The notes beneath the pieces were generated by a model. The model was not told the origin of the DNA. It made no database searches and saw nothing but the letters and a program-made list of their open reading frames with translations. A DNA stretch of 47,515 nucleotides from Actinomycetes bacterium. Its GTDB lineage: Bacteria; Actinomycetota; Coriobacteriia; Coriobacteriales; JAEZZM01. Location of the stretch: the NCBI GenBank assembly GCA_023418575.1, contig JAEZZM010000032.1, positions 1-47,515 of the forward strand. Direction: 5' to 3'. The position numbers and the translations under genes were made by a program. Below, piece by piece: positions 1 to 8,403 of the stretch; within the stretch, counting starts at the first letter, position 1; the number at the start of each line of letters is the position of its first letter.

Positions 1-2841
1 CCAGAGCTTATGCCACTGGTTCTTAGGGCCTTTCATAAACTAGAGCAAAGCAGCGATGTACTGCTGGTTGAAGGTGCTGGCTCACCTGCAGAGATTAACT
101 TGCGCGAAGGTGACCTGGTAAACATGGGGCTTGCTGAAGAGCTTGATCTTCCTGTTATTTTAGTTGCTGATATCGATAAGGGCGGTGTGTTTGCTTCTCT
201 TTTGGGGACCTATCAGCTCTTATCGCAGTCAGAACAAGAAAGAATTATAGGCTGTGTTATCAATAAATTTAGGGGAGATGAAAGCCTGCTTGAACCAGGG
301 ATACGACAATTTGAAGAGTTGACTGGACTCAAGGTTTTAGCTTGTCTGCCCTATCTAAATCTATCCTTGGAAGAAGAAGATTCTTTGTCCACCCGCCTTA
401 AAGGAAGCGCTGATAAAAAGTCTGATGCTGGTGCTAAAAAAGAGTCAAAGGCTTCTAGCAATGAGCTTAGGGTGGGCATTATTCGGCTTAAACGCCTTTC
501 AAATTATACGGATTTTAGCCCCTTTGAGCAGTATAAAAATCTCGATATGCGCTATATTTCTAATCTTGATGAGCTTAGCCGCTTTGATCCTCAGCTCATC
601 ATTGTGCCTGGTACTAAGTCAACAAAGGCGGATGCTGAATTTTTAATCTCAGAAGGTTTTTATGGGTATTTCTCTGAGCATATATCAAAGGGTGGAGCGC
701 TTATTGGAATTTGTGGAGGACTCCAGCTTTTGGGTCAAGTTTTAGAGGGGAGTGAGGATGACCCACTAAAGAATCTTCCTTCTAAAGAAGCTTTTTCTGC
801 TGATCAAGATAGCTTGCAAGCAAGCTATTTAAATTTACCTGGCCCTTGCCCCATAAAAACAGTTTTTCATGCCGATAAGCTGCGTAGCCAGCGCAGACTG
901 CACTGCCCTCATTTTGGCTCTTGGGAATTAGAGGGCTATGAGATTCATCAAGGACACAGTTTCCTACTCAGTAATAGTGAAGCTAGTGAAAAGAAATCCC
1001 CAGCTCAAGACGGTGTTGAAATTTCTCTAGAGGAGCTATTTCCATCCAGCCCCGGTCTTGCTTATGTTTCAAAAAAGCACAAGATATTACTGAGCTATTT
1101 ACACGGAATATTTGATAATCCAGGCTTTTTAGAAGCAGTCTGCAAGGAGTTCTTTGATATTGAGCTTATCGCCCAGGATGATATGAGTTTAAAGCAGCGA
1201 CAAGAACAGGACTTAGAAAAGCTGGCCTGCCTGCTTGAAGAAAAACTGGATCTTGATGACATATATGATCAAATGAAGTGCTTTGCCAGAAGAAGAATGA
1301 GCTCTAAAAAATCTGATTTCAGTCAACTGGCACTAGAGGGTGAAGTAGCTCAAGTAGCTCAAGAAATGCAGCTAGCTAAACTAGTGATAGCTGCGCCCTA
1401 TTCGCAGGCTGGAAAAACAAGTCTGAGCCTTGCTTTGTGTTCAGCATTAAAGGGGCGTTCATATAGGCTTGCAGCCTTTAAGGCAGGCCCCGATTACATT
1501 GATGCCGGTATGCTTGCACAAATTGCTGGGCATGAACTCATAAATCTTGATAGCTATCTTATGAGCGATAAGGTCTTATTAGATCAGCTTGATTATGCAC
1601 AGCATGAATTAAATGCTCAGCTTTGCCTTATAGAGGGCGCTATGGGAGCAATAGACGGGCAGGCTACAACAAGTAAACATTCAGCAGCAGAGCTTGCTCT
1701 AAGAATAGGCGCAAAGCTTTTGTTTTGCATTCCCTGTGAGGCCTACAGTGCTTCGGCGGCCTTAAGCTTAAAAGGTTTGCAAAGTCTTTATCCACAACTA
1801 GATATTATTGGTTTTGTGATAACTAAGGCAAAATCAGCTGCACATGCTCAGCTGATTGCAAACTCAGTCCAAACTATTTGCAAGCTTCCCTGTTATGGTT
1901 ATATGCCCTATGAAGAGGCTGCTGTTTTAGCAAGTCGACATCTTGGTCTTAGCCAGCATTTAAGCAAGAAAGAGCAAGAAGAGTTTTTTGAAAAGATACA
2001 AGTCTTAAGCAGATCTTGTGAGGCTCATATAGAGCTTGAGTCCTTAATTAAAGATCTTAACTTAGATCAACATCCCCAAGATTTATCAGCTAAGGAGGAC
2101 CTAGAGCCCAAGTCATGTTTTCAGCCAAAGCTTGAAGTTTTGTACGATAAAGGCGCTTTGAGTAAAAAGGAGCTTTTTCAAGAAAGAAAGCCCATTTTAG
2201 CCTATGCCAAAGACGAGGCTTTTAGTTTTTACTATCACTCAAGTATGAGAGAACTTGCAAAATATTTTGAACTTAAGCCCTTTTCGCCCCTGAGAGATGC
2301 TTCTTTGCCCAAAGATAGCTGCGCCTGTTATATGGGAGGAGGCTATCCTGAAGAATATCTTGAGCTTCTAAGTAATAACTACAGCTTAAAAGACGAGCTC
2401 AGGCAGCGTCTTAGTGAGGGCATGCCTTGTTATGCAGAATGTGGTGCCTATCTTTACCTACACCAGGAGCTTGTTGATACAGATAATCAGGCTTTTGAGA
2501 TGTTAGGGATTTTTGAAGGTAGAGTAAAAATGCAAACTAAACGTAGTCAGCATTTTGGCTATGTGGAGCTTGAAGCCATTAAAGATACACCCTTTTTTAA
2601 GAAGGGCACACAATTTCATGCACATGAGTTTCATTATTCCGTTTTAGACTATGACTTAGATGATTCAAAGGCAGTGTATTACAGTAAAAAATCTGAGCAA
2701 AGAAGATGGCTTGATGGTCAGCTATATATGGCTTGCCTGGGGTCTTATGCACACCTTGATCTTGCATCAAAGCCTGAGCTTGTTAGAGCTTTTTATCACT
2801 CTGCCTTACAGTATAAAGAAGAAAAGGAGAGCAGTTTATGA
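1..2841 (+). CDS. cobQ-cobB: CobQ-CobB fusion: cobyric acid synthase joined to cobyrinate a,c-diamide synthase (5' partial)
   Basis: The reading frame is open from the first base, so about 100 N-terminal residues (including the first P-loop) lie outside the window. The N-terminal half is CobQ/CbiP, the ATP- and glutamine-dependent amidase of the b, d, e and g side chains. It has VEGAGSPAEINL near the start, a class I glutamine amidotransferase nucleophile at about codon 238 (GICGGLQLLG) and its His at codon 368 (YLHGIFDN). After a linker at about codons 420-460 a complete CobB/CbiA begins: P-loop APYSQAGKTS (Lys about 472), FKAGPDYIDAG, NLDSYLM and IEGAMGAIDG. A second amidotransferase follows with Cys about 814 (CYAECGAYLYL) and HAHEFHYS about 873-880. 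No stop or restart separates the halves, and both catalytic sets look intact. These are normally separate proteins. The downstream neighbours cbiB and cobO continue the same pathway. Confidence 0.93.
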   Translation, partial: PELMPLVLRAFHKLEQSSDVLLVEGAGSPAEINLREGDLVNMGLAEELDLPVILVADIDKGGVFASLLGTYQLLSQSEQERIIGCVINKFRGDESLLEPGIRQFEELTGLKVLACLPYLNLSLEEEDSLSTRLKGSADKKSDAGAKKESKASSNELRVGIIRLKRLSNYTDFSPFEQYKNLDMRYISNLDELSRFDPQLIIVPGTKSTKADAEFLISEGFYGYFSEHISKGGALIGICGGLQLLGQVLEGSEDDPLKNLPSKEAFSADQDSLQASYLNLPGPCPIKTVFHADKLRSQRRLHCPHFGSWELEGYEIHQGHSFLLSNSEASEKKSPAQDGVEISLEELFPSSPGLAYVSKKHKILLSYLHGIFDNPGFLEAVCKEFFDIELIAQDDMSLKQRQEQDLEKLACLLEEKLDLDDIYDQMKCFARRRMSSKKSDFSQLALEGEVAQVAQEMQLAKLVIAAPYSQAGKTSLSLALCSALKGRSYRLAAFKAGPDYIDAGMLAQIAGHELINLDSYLMSDKVLLDQLDYAQHELNAQLCLIEGAMGAIDGQATTSKHSAAELALRIGAKLLFCIPCEAYSASAALSLKGLQSLYPQLDIIGFVITKAKSAAHAQLIANSVQTICKLPCYGYMPYEEAAVLASRHLGLSQHLSKKEQEEFFEKIQVLSRSCEAHIELESLIKDLNLDQHPQDLSAKEDLEPKSCFQPKLEVLYDKGALSKKELFQERKPILAYAKDEAFSFYYHSSMRELAKYFELKPFSPLRDASLPKDSCACYMGGGYPEEYLELLSNNYSLKDELRQRLSEGMPCYAECGAYLYLHQELVDTDNQAFEMLGIFEGRVKMQTKRSQHFGYVELEAIKDTPFFKKGTQFHAHEFHYSVLDYDLDDSKAVYYSKKSEQRRWLDGQLYMACLGSYAHLDLASKPELVRAFYHSALQYKEEKESSL
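1345..1362 (+). repeat. 9-bp perfect tandem duplication in the CobQ-CobB linker
   Basis: The unit GTAGCTCAA occurs twice in direct succession, in frame, and encodes Val-Ala-Gln twice (VAQVAQ). It lies in the linker between the CobQ amidotransferase domain and the CobB P-loop. A small slippage duplication here fits a tolerant, flexible linker. Confidence 0.8.
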
Positions 2842-3788
2842 AAATTGCCCCCGCTCAAGAGCTTATCTTAGCTGCTGGTCTGGATGCGCTTATTGGTGAT
2901 CCAGCTAAGATGCCGCACCCTGTTAACTATATTGCTAAGCTTGCTCATCTCTTAGAATCTCACACCAGGCCAATTGCGGATTCAAGGAGAGAATACTTGC
3001 TTATGGGAACCATAGTAAGTAGCCTTACTATAGCTTCAAGCGCTCTTATCGCAGAGCTTATTTCCAGAATGGGACCCCTGGCGCGTATTGCTCTTATTTC
3101 ATATGCCTTAGCTGGCAAATCTTTAATACAGGCAGGTGATAACTTTACTGAGGCTGCAAATTCAAGTCTCAGTGCTGCTCAAGCAGAATGCGGACGTTAT
3201 GTAGGTAGGGACACCTCAGCTTTGGATGAATCTCAACTTAGCACAGCGATGGTAGAAACGCTTGCAGAAAATACCTGTGATGCATATATAGCTCCCTTAT
3301 TTTGGGCGGGCCTTGGGACAGCCTTAGGCCATGGACCAGCTTTTGTTTGGGCCTATAAGGCTATATCTACCTTAGATTCTTTATATGGTTATCATAATGA
3401 AAGAAATGAGTATTTTGGAAAAACAGCTGCAAAACTTGATGATATGGCAGCATATGTTCCTGCACGCATAAGTGCTCCACTTGTATGGCTTGCATCACTA
3501 CTCTGTGGCGAGAATACCAAAGCCTCAGTGAAATGCAGCTTACAAGAGGCAAGGCTACATGAGTCTCCCAATGCAGGTTGGACTGAGGCTGCCTATGCAG
3601 GAGCCTTAAATCTTGAGCTTGGTGGACCCAGCAGCTATGAGGGTCAAGTTAAAGAAAAGGCATACTTTAATAAGGGTAAACGAAGGGCTCAGAGCTCTGA
3701 TGTTAAACGTGCTCAAAAACTCTGCATGGTAAGTTGTTTATGTGGTCTTGCCCTTGTGGGTCTTGGCTTATCGCTTAAAAAGAACTAA
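2838..3788 (+). CDS. cbiB: Adenosylcobinamide-phosphate synthase CbiB
   Basis: CbiB (CobD in aerobic nomenclature) is an inner-membrane enzyme that attaches aminopropanol phosphate to cobyric acid to give adenosylcobinamide phosphate. The protein is 316 aa, normal for the family. Family signatures seen are the N-terminal DALIGDPAKMPHPVNYIAKL, the segment GRDTSALDESQLSTAMVETLAENTCDAYIAPLFW, and YKAISTLDSLYGYHNERNEYFGKTAAKLDD. Hydrophobic segments near residues 55-100, 150-175 and at the C-terminal end are probable membrane spans. Its ATG overlaps the stop of cobQ-cobB by four bases (ATGA), so the two are translationally coupled. Its substrate is the product of the upstream fusion enzyme. Confidence 0.95.
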   Translation: MKIAPAQELILAAGLDALIGDPAKMPHPVNYIAKLAHLLESHTRPIADSRREYLLMGTIVSSLTIASSALIAELISRMGPLARIALISYALAGKSLIQAGDNFTEAANSSLSAAQAECGRYVGRDTSALDESQLSTAMVETLAENTCDAYIAPLFWAGLGTALGHGPAFVWAYKAISTLDSLYGYHNERNEYFGKTAAKLDDMAAYVPARISAPLVWLASLLCGENTKASVKCSLQEARLHESPNAGWTEAAYAGALNLELGGPSSYEGQVKEKAYFNKGKRRAQSSDVKRAQKLCMVSCLCGLALVGLGLSLKKN

Positions 3789-3826
3789 AGCAAGATCGAG
3801 CTAAGTAAGAGTACACACTAGCTAAT

Positions 3827-3850
3827 CTACTTAATGGACTACTTAATGGA
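3827..3850 (+). repeat. 12-bp perfect tandem duplication upstream of cobO
   Basis: CTACTTAATGGA occurs twice in direct succession, ending 5 bases before the cobO ATG at 3856. The second copy contributes the purine-rich GGAG that probably acts as the ribosome binding site, so the duplication has doubled the translation-initiation region. Confidence 0.85.
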
Positions 3851-3855
3851 GCGGC

Positions 3856-4353
3856 ATGCTTGAAGAGGGTTTTATTCATATTTATTGCGGAGAAGGCAAA
3901 GGGAAAACTACTGCTGCTCTGGGCCTCTGTTTTAGAGCTCTTGGCGCCGGGTTGCAGGTGCGCGTCTTTCAGTTTATGAAAAGAAGGTATTGCTCTGAAC
4001 ATAAGTTTGCTGAACAAATTGGTCTAGAAATAAGCAGAATGCCAGAAAGCTTAAGCTCCTTTGAGGGGTGTAGAAGCATCTTTAATGAGCTTATGAATTT
4101 AGTTAGTGATGAGGCAAGTTGTCCAGACCTTATCGTCTTAGATGAATTAGGTGAGGCTCTAAAGCGCAACTATATAAGCCGAGAGGATGTAGAGCTTTTA
4201 TGTTCTAAAAAGCCTTTGGGTCTTGAGTTGGTCTTTACAGGCAGGGGTTTAGAAGAGCGCATTGGGGATCTTGCTGATCTTATCTCGTCTATAGAGAATA
4301 AGAAGCATTATTTTGAAGCAGGAGTCCCTGCTAGAAAAGGTATAGAATTTTAA
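3856..4353 (+). CDS. cobO: Corrinoid adenosyltransferase (CobO/BtuR family)
   Basis: CobO transfers the 5'-deoxyadenosyl group of ATP to the cobalt of cob(I)yrinate diamide or cob(I)alamin. The 165-aa protein has the N-terminal P-loop CGEGKGKTTAALGL (about residues 11-24) with the family's unusual GKGKTT, then VRVFQFMK, LIVLDELGEAL (Walker B-like, about 94-104) and FTGRG. It ends in ARKGIEF, the typical CobO tail. It lies 67 bp after cbiB on the same strand and is the last visible gene of the cobalamin group. The upstream sequence holds a perfect 12-bp duplication next to the start codon. Confidence 0.95.
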   Translation: MLEEGFIHIYCGEGKGKTTAALGLCFRALGAGLQVRVFQFMKRRYCSEHKFAEQIGLEISRMPESLSSFEGCRSIFNELMNLVSDEASCPDLIVLDELGEALKRNYISREDVELLCSKKPLGLELVFTGRGLEERIGDLADLISSIENKKHYFEAGVPARKGIEF

Positions 4354-4384
4354 GGATCGCTTTTTGCTCTTCTCTTTGTTGGGC

Positions 4385-4415
4385 TTGAACGTGGTATTAT
4401 TTAACTTTGTATTAG
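4385..4415 (+). promoter_or_regulatory. Possible promoter upstream of xpt
   Basis: TTGAAC (4385-4390) is followed by AT-rich sequence with TATTAG-like and TGTATT-like hexamers at 17-19 bp spacing. It falls in the 96-bp gap between cobO and xpt. The match to a consensus promoter is partial. No purine-riboswitch fold was recognised. Confidence 0.3.
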
Positions 4416-4449
4416 ATCAGTGGGGGAGCTTTAAGAAAGGAAGCTTGGC

Positions 4450-5025
4450 ATGAAAAGGATAGAAGAGCTTATTCTTGAGCGCGGAGAAATTAAGCCGGGC
4501 AACATCTTAAAGGTTGATTCATTTCTAAATCACCAGATAGATGTTGAGGTCTTATCCGAAATTGCAGATGCTTTTATTGAACACTTTGGTAAAAAAGAAA
4601 TTACGCGCATTTTAACTATTGAGGCAAGCGGTATCGCTATAGCTGTAGCCTTAGCTTCCAAACTTAAGGTTCCCGTAGTTTTTGCAAAAAAGACTGAAAG
4701 CCTTAATCTTGACACTGATCGCTATACCTCACGTGTATATTCTTACACTAAACAAAAAGAGTACACTATTCAAATTTCAAAGCGCTATCTTCAAGCTGAG
4801 GATAAGGTCTTAATTGTAGATGACTTTTTAGCTCTTGGTTCTGCAGCTAAAGGGCTTATCGACCTATGCAATCAGGCTCAAGCAGAGCTTGTGGGTATGG
4901 GAATTGTTATTGAGAAGGCCTTCCAAGATGGTGGTAAGGAGTTAAGAGAGCAAGGCATAGATCTTTGTTCTTTAGCTCGCATTGAAGCCTTTAATGAAGA
5001 TGGCACTGTTAGTTTTTGTAAGTAG
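4450..5025 (+). CDS. xpt: Xanthine phosphoribosyltransferase
   Basis: Xpt salvages xanthine by transferring it to PRPP to form XMP. The length of 191 aa fits the Xpt family. Family features are LKVDSFLNHQIDVEVLSEIADAF near the N-terminus (a signature of Xpt rather than Hpt), LTIEASGIAIA, VPVVFAKKTESLNL, and the PRPP-binding motif VLIVDDFLALGSA at about residues 118-130. A Shine-Dalgarno-like GAAAGGAAG precedes the ATG. ileS follows 15 bp after the stop and may be co-transcribed. The gene lacks a visible purine riboswitch, unlike many Firmicutes xpt genes. Confidence 0.95.
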   Translation: MKRIEELILERGEIKPGNILKVDSFLNHQIDVEVLSEIADAFIEHFGKKEITRILTIEASGIAIAVALASKLKVPVVFAKKTESLNLDTDRYTSRVYSYTKQKEYTIQISKRYLQAEDKVLIVDDFLALGSAAKGLIDLCNQAQAELVGMGIVIEKAFQDGGKELREQGIDLCSLARIEAFNEDGTVSFCK

Positions 5026-5040
5026 AGGGATTGTATAAGC

Positions 5041-7842
5041 ATGGCAAATGAATATAAGCAAACAATGAACTTACCTGAGACTGCTTTTCCAATGAGAGCT
5101 GGTCTTGCAAAAAGTGAACCTGAGCGTTTAAAAAAATGGCAAGACAATAAGCTTTATGAGCTGAACCTAAAGCAGCGCGAATCAAAACCCAGCTTTATTT
5201 TGCATGATGGACCTCCTTATGCTAATGGTGCTATTCATATTGGTCATGCTCTTAATAAGATAAATAAAGATATCATCAATCGTTACTGGTCTGAAAAGGG
5301 TTTTTATACGCCCTATGTACCGGGTTGGGATTGCCATGGTCAGCCCATTGAGCACAAGATTGAACAAAAGCTTGGGTCAGAGAAATTTAGAGAAACTCCT
5401 CAGCCTGAGATTAGAAAAATGTGCAGAGACTACGCAATGGAAAATGTTGATATCCAGCGTGAAGGTTTCAAGCGTCTGGGAGTCTTGGGAAAATGGGATG
5501 ATCCTTATCTAACCCTCAAGCATGAGTATGAGGCAGCAGATATTGAGATCTTTAAGAAAGCCTATCTTGATGGTGCTATTTATAAAGGCAGAAAGCCTGT
5601 CCACTGGTGTTGGCACTGCCTTACTGCCTTAGCAGAAGCAGAAATTGAATATTCCGATGAAATCTCGCCATCTATTTACGTTAAATACCTCCTGCTTGAA
5701 CAAGAGCATCCCTTTACAGCTTATGCTGAAGGCTTAGCCTGCTCAGTGCTCATTTGGACTACCACTCCATGGACCTTGCCAGCAAATGTTGCAGTGGCTC
5801 TTTCAGCCGATGCTGATTATTGCGCCATCAAAAAAGATGGGGAGCTTATAATTTGTGCCTATGAGCTGCGTGAAGCTGTTGCTGAGGCTGCTGCATGGGA
5901 AGACTTTGAGCTCGCTTGTGATACAAACGGATCAGTAGTGCTTGTTAAGGGTAGAGAGCTTGAAGGCCTTCATTATGCTCACCCCATCCACACTGATAAA
6001 GAAGGTGTGATTATCTTAGGTGAGCATGTTACCTTAGATTCTGGTACGGGAGCTGTTCATACGGCTCCTGGACATGGTCAAGAAGACTATGAAGTCTGCT
6101 TAGAATATGGTCTACCCATTCCTATGCCTGTAAAAGATGATGGAAGCTTTGATGCAGGTGGAGGTCCTTTTGAGGGTTTAAACATTGAAGAGGCAAACCC
6201 CAAGATCATAGATTGGCTCAAAGAGCGCAATACCTTATTAGCTAAAAAAGATATCTCACACTCATATCCTCATTGTTGGAGATGCAAAAACCCAGTAATC
6301 TTTAGAGCTACTGATCAGTGGTTTGTATCGATGGATAAAACGGGGCTTAGGCAGACTGCTATGCAGGCTATGGATGAGGTTAAATGGCATCCATCCTGGG
6401 CTATCAATCGTATTGGTTCTATGGTGCAAGATAGGCCTGATTGGTGTATTTCGCGTCAAAGAGCCTGGGGTATTCCCATTCCTGTTTTCAAGTGTGCAAA
6501 ATGCAGTGAAACTTTAGCTACAGAAGAGAGCTTTGATGCGGTAATTAAGCTCTTTAAAGAAGAGGGATCTGACGCTTGGTTTACCAAAGATCCTGCAGAA
6601 TATCTTCCAAAAGGCATGCGCTGTCCAGAATGCGGACACGAGCACTTTATTCCAGAAAAAGATATTTTGGATGTTTGGTGGGAATCAGGCGTATCTCATA
6701 CTGCTGTTTTAGATAATTATGAAGAGCTTTCTCGACCTGCAGATCTGTATCTTGAAGGCTCAGACCAGCACAGGGGCTGGTTCCAGTCTTCACTTCTAAC
6801 AAGTGTTTTAGCTTATGGTCAAGCTCCCTATAAAGCGGTTGTCTCAAATGGATTTACCGTAGATGAAAAGGGCATGAAGATGTCTAAATCTATAGGTAAT
6901 GTTGTTGATCCAAATGAAATTTGTGATCGATTAGGCGCAGATATCTTAAGACTTTGGGTAGCTTCCACTGATTCTAGCCAGGATATGTCTATCTCTGACG
7001 CTATACTTGAGCGCAGCTCAGATGCTTATCGTCGTATGAGAAATACCTTTAGATTTTTGCTTTCCAATTTATATGATTTTGATTATCAAAATGACAGACT
7101 AAGCTTTGATCAATTAGAAGAGCTTGATAAGTGGGCTTTGGCACGTCTTAATAGTCTTTTGGCAAGTTGTGATGAGGCCTATAGTTCTTATCGCTTCCAT
7201 CAGGTCTATCATAGTATGTACAACTATATTGTCACTGAGCTTTCAAGTGTCTATATGGATGCACTCAAAGATAGACTGTATTCAGAGGCGCCCAATTCAA
7301 GAAAGCGCAGATCAGCGCAGACCGTACTGGCAGAGATTTTAAGCATGCTTACCCGTAGCTTACAACCTATCTTAGCCTTTACCTGTGATGAAGTATTTGA
7401 ATACTTCCCAGCGTCTATGAAAGAGGGAAAAGAATTTGCTCAGCTTCTTGACTGGTATACACCAGTTTTGAGTGATGAAGAGGCAGCACCATATCTGAAA
7501 GTCTATGAGGTAGCCTTAAAGGCACGTGATGTGGTTACCAAGAGCCTAGAGGACGCGCGAGGAGCAAAGCTTGTTAATAAGAGCCAAGAAGCAGACATCA
7601 AGTTATATCTTGATAAGGAAAGCTATGAGCTCTTATCGGACTTGGATCCAGAATGTTTAAACGAGCTTTTTATTGTTCATGATACCAAGCTTGTTTTAGC
7701 GCAGGATCAGCAAATGAGCTGTGAGGTCAGCTTAGCTCAGGGTGAGAAATGTCCTCGATGCTGGAATATTAGGCAATTGGGTACCAATAAAGAGCATCCA
7801 GAGCTATGCGAGCGTTGTGCTCAGGTGCTTTTGGAGCTATAA
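5041..7842 (+). CDS. ileS: Isoleucyl-tRNA synthetase
   Basis: IleRS charges tRNA-Ile with isoleucine and edits misactivated valine. The 933-aa class I synthetase has its HIGH motif at residues 66-69 (PPYANGAIHIGHAL), the editing-domain signatures WTTTPWTLPANVA and GTGAVHTAPGHGQED, WCISRQRAWGIPIP, DVWWESGVSH, and KMSKS at 613-617. The C-terminal zinc knuckle uses Cys 904, 907, 923 and 926. These features mark the bacterial (IleS1-like) form. Only 15 bp separate it from xpt, so there is no room for a T-box leader directly upstream; any tRNA-sensing control would have to precede xpt. Confidence 0.98.
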   Translation: MANEYKQTMNLPETAFPMRAGLAKSEPERLKKWQDNKLYELNLKQRESKPSFILHDGPPYANGAIHIGHALNKINKDIINRYWSEKGFYTPYVPGWDCHGQPIEHKIEQKLGSEKFRETPQPEIRKMCRDYAMENVDIQREGFKRLGVLGKWDDPYLTLKHEYEAADIEIFKKAYLDGAIYKGRKPVHWCWHCLTALAEAEIEYSDEISPSIYVKYLLLEQEHPFTAYAEGLACSVLIWTTTPWTLPANVAVALSADADYCAIKKDGELIICAYELREAVAEAAAWEDFELACDTNGSVVLVKGRELEGLHYAHPIHTDKEGVIILGEHVTLDSGTGAVHTAPGHGQEDYEVCLEYGLPIPMPVKDDGSFDAGGGPFEGLNIEEANPKIIDWLKERNTLLAKKDISHSYPHCWRCKNPVIFRATDQWFVSMDKTGLRQTAMQAMDEVKWHPSWAINRIGSMVQDRPDWCISRQRAWGIPIPVFKCAKCSETLATEESFDAVIKLFKEEGSDAWFTKDPAEYLPKGMRCPECGHEHFIPEKDILDVWWESGVSHTAVLDNYEELSRPADLYLEGSDQHRGWFQSSLLTSVLAYGQAPYKAVVSNGFTVDEKGMKMSKSIGNVVDPNEICDRLGADILRLWVASTDSSQDMSISDAILERSSDAYRRMRNTFRFLLSNLYDFDYQNDRLSFDQLEELDKWALARLNSLLASCDEAYSSYRFHQVYHSMYNYIVTELSSVYMDALKDRLYSEAPNSRKRRSAQTVLAEILSMLTRSLQPILAFTCDEVFEYFPASMKEGKEFAQLLDWYTPVLSDEEAAPYLKVYEVALKARDVVTKSLEDARGAKLVNKSQEADIKLYLDKESYELLSDLDPECLNELFIVHDTKLVLAQDQQMSCEVSLAQGEKCPRCWNIRQLGTNKEHPELCERCAQVLLEL

Positions 7843-7884
7843 ACTACAATAGGCTAAGAGGCATACATTAGGATAGCTATAAGA

Positions 7885-8403
7885 ATGCAAGACACAAGTA
7901 TGAGATCATATAACAAAAGGGGGATAGGGAGGACCAAGGCCTTATTGGTCTTCCTTATTCTTAACCTTGTTTGCATTGCTCTAGACCAACTTAGTAAAAT
8001 CTGGGCGCGCAATGATCTTTCTGCTCTAGCACTGGGTAAGGAGTTTATCCCAGGTGTGCTGCGTTTTTTATATGTTGAAAACAGGGGTGCGGCCTTTGGT
8101 ATTTTAAGCGGCGCCCATATCTTTTTTGTCATCATGGCCTGCGGAGTTTGTTTGGTTGCACTCATGTATTTATGCATTAAGAGGCGTCATATGCGTCTAA
8201 GTGTAGTTTCTTTATCGCTTATCTGTGCCGGAGCTGTGGGAAACCTTATAGACAGATTGCTCTACGGTTATGTAACAGATTTTCTTTGCACTGAGTTTAT
8301 AAGCTTTCCTGTCTTTAATATTGCAGACATATGTGTTACCTGCGGAAGTGCTCTACTTATTGCGGCAATCATTTTGGAGGAGCGTGCCTTAAGTGAAAAC
8401 TGA
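7885..8403 (+). CDS. lspA: Lipoprotein signal peptidase (signal peptidase II)
   Basis: LspA is the membrane aspartyl protease that removes signal peptides from prolipoproteins after lipidation. The 172-aa protein has four predicted membrane segments (about 18-36, 75-98, 106-125, 147-165). Conserved boxes are DQLSKIWA, ENRGAAFGIL, GAVGNLIDRLLYG with catalytic Asp123, and FPVFNIADICVTCGS with catalytic Asp148. The start at 7885 follows AGGATAG at workable distance; another ATG at 7900 is possible. The downstream pseudouridine synthase overlaps it by 11 bp, and lspA-rluD is a widely conserved pair. Confidence 0.96.
   Translation: MQDTSMRSYNKRGIGRTKALLVFLILNLVCIALDQLSKIWARNDLSALALGKEFIPGVLRFLYVENRGAAFGILSGAHIFFVIMACGVCLVALMYLCIKRRHMRLSVVSLSLICAGAVGNLIDRLLYGYVTDFLCTEFISFPVFNIADICVTCGSALLIAAIILEERALSEN

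Noticed and set aside
4354..4449. Purine riboswitch upstream of xpt
   Set aside because: The gap is 96 bp and I could not find the paired loop sequences or the three-way junction pattern; only weak promoter-like hexamers are present.
5026..5040. T-box leader for ileS
   Set aside because: Only 15 bp separate xpt and ileS, and no T-box-like sequence occurs before xpt either.
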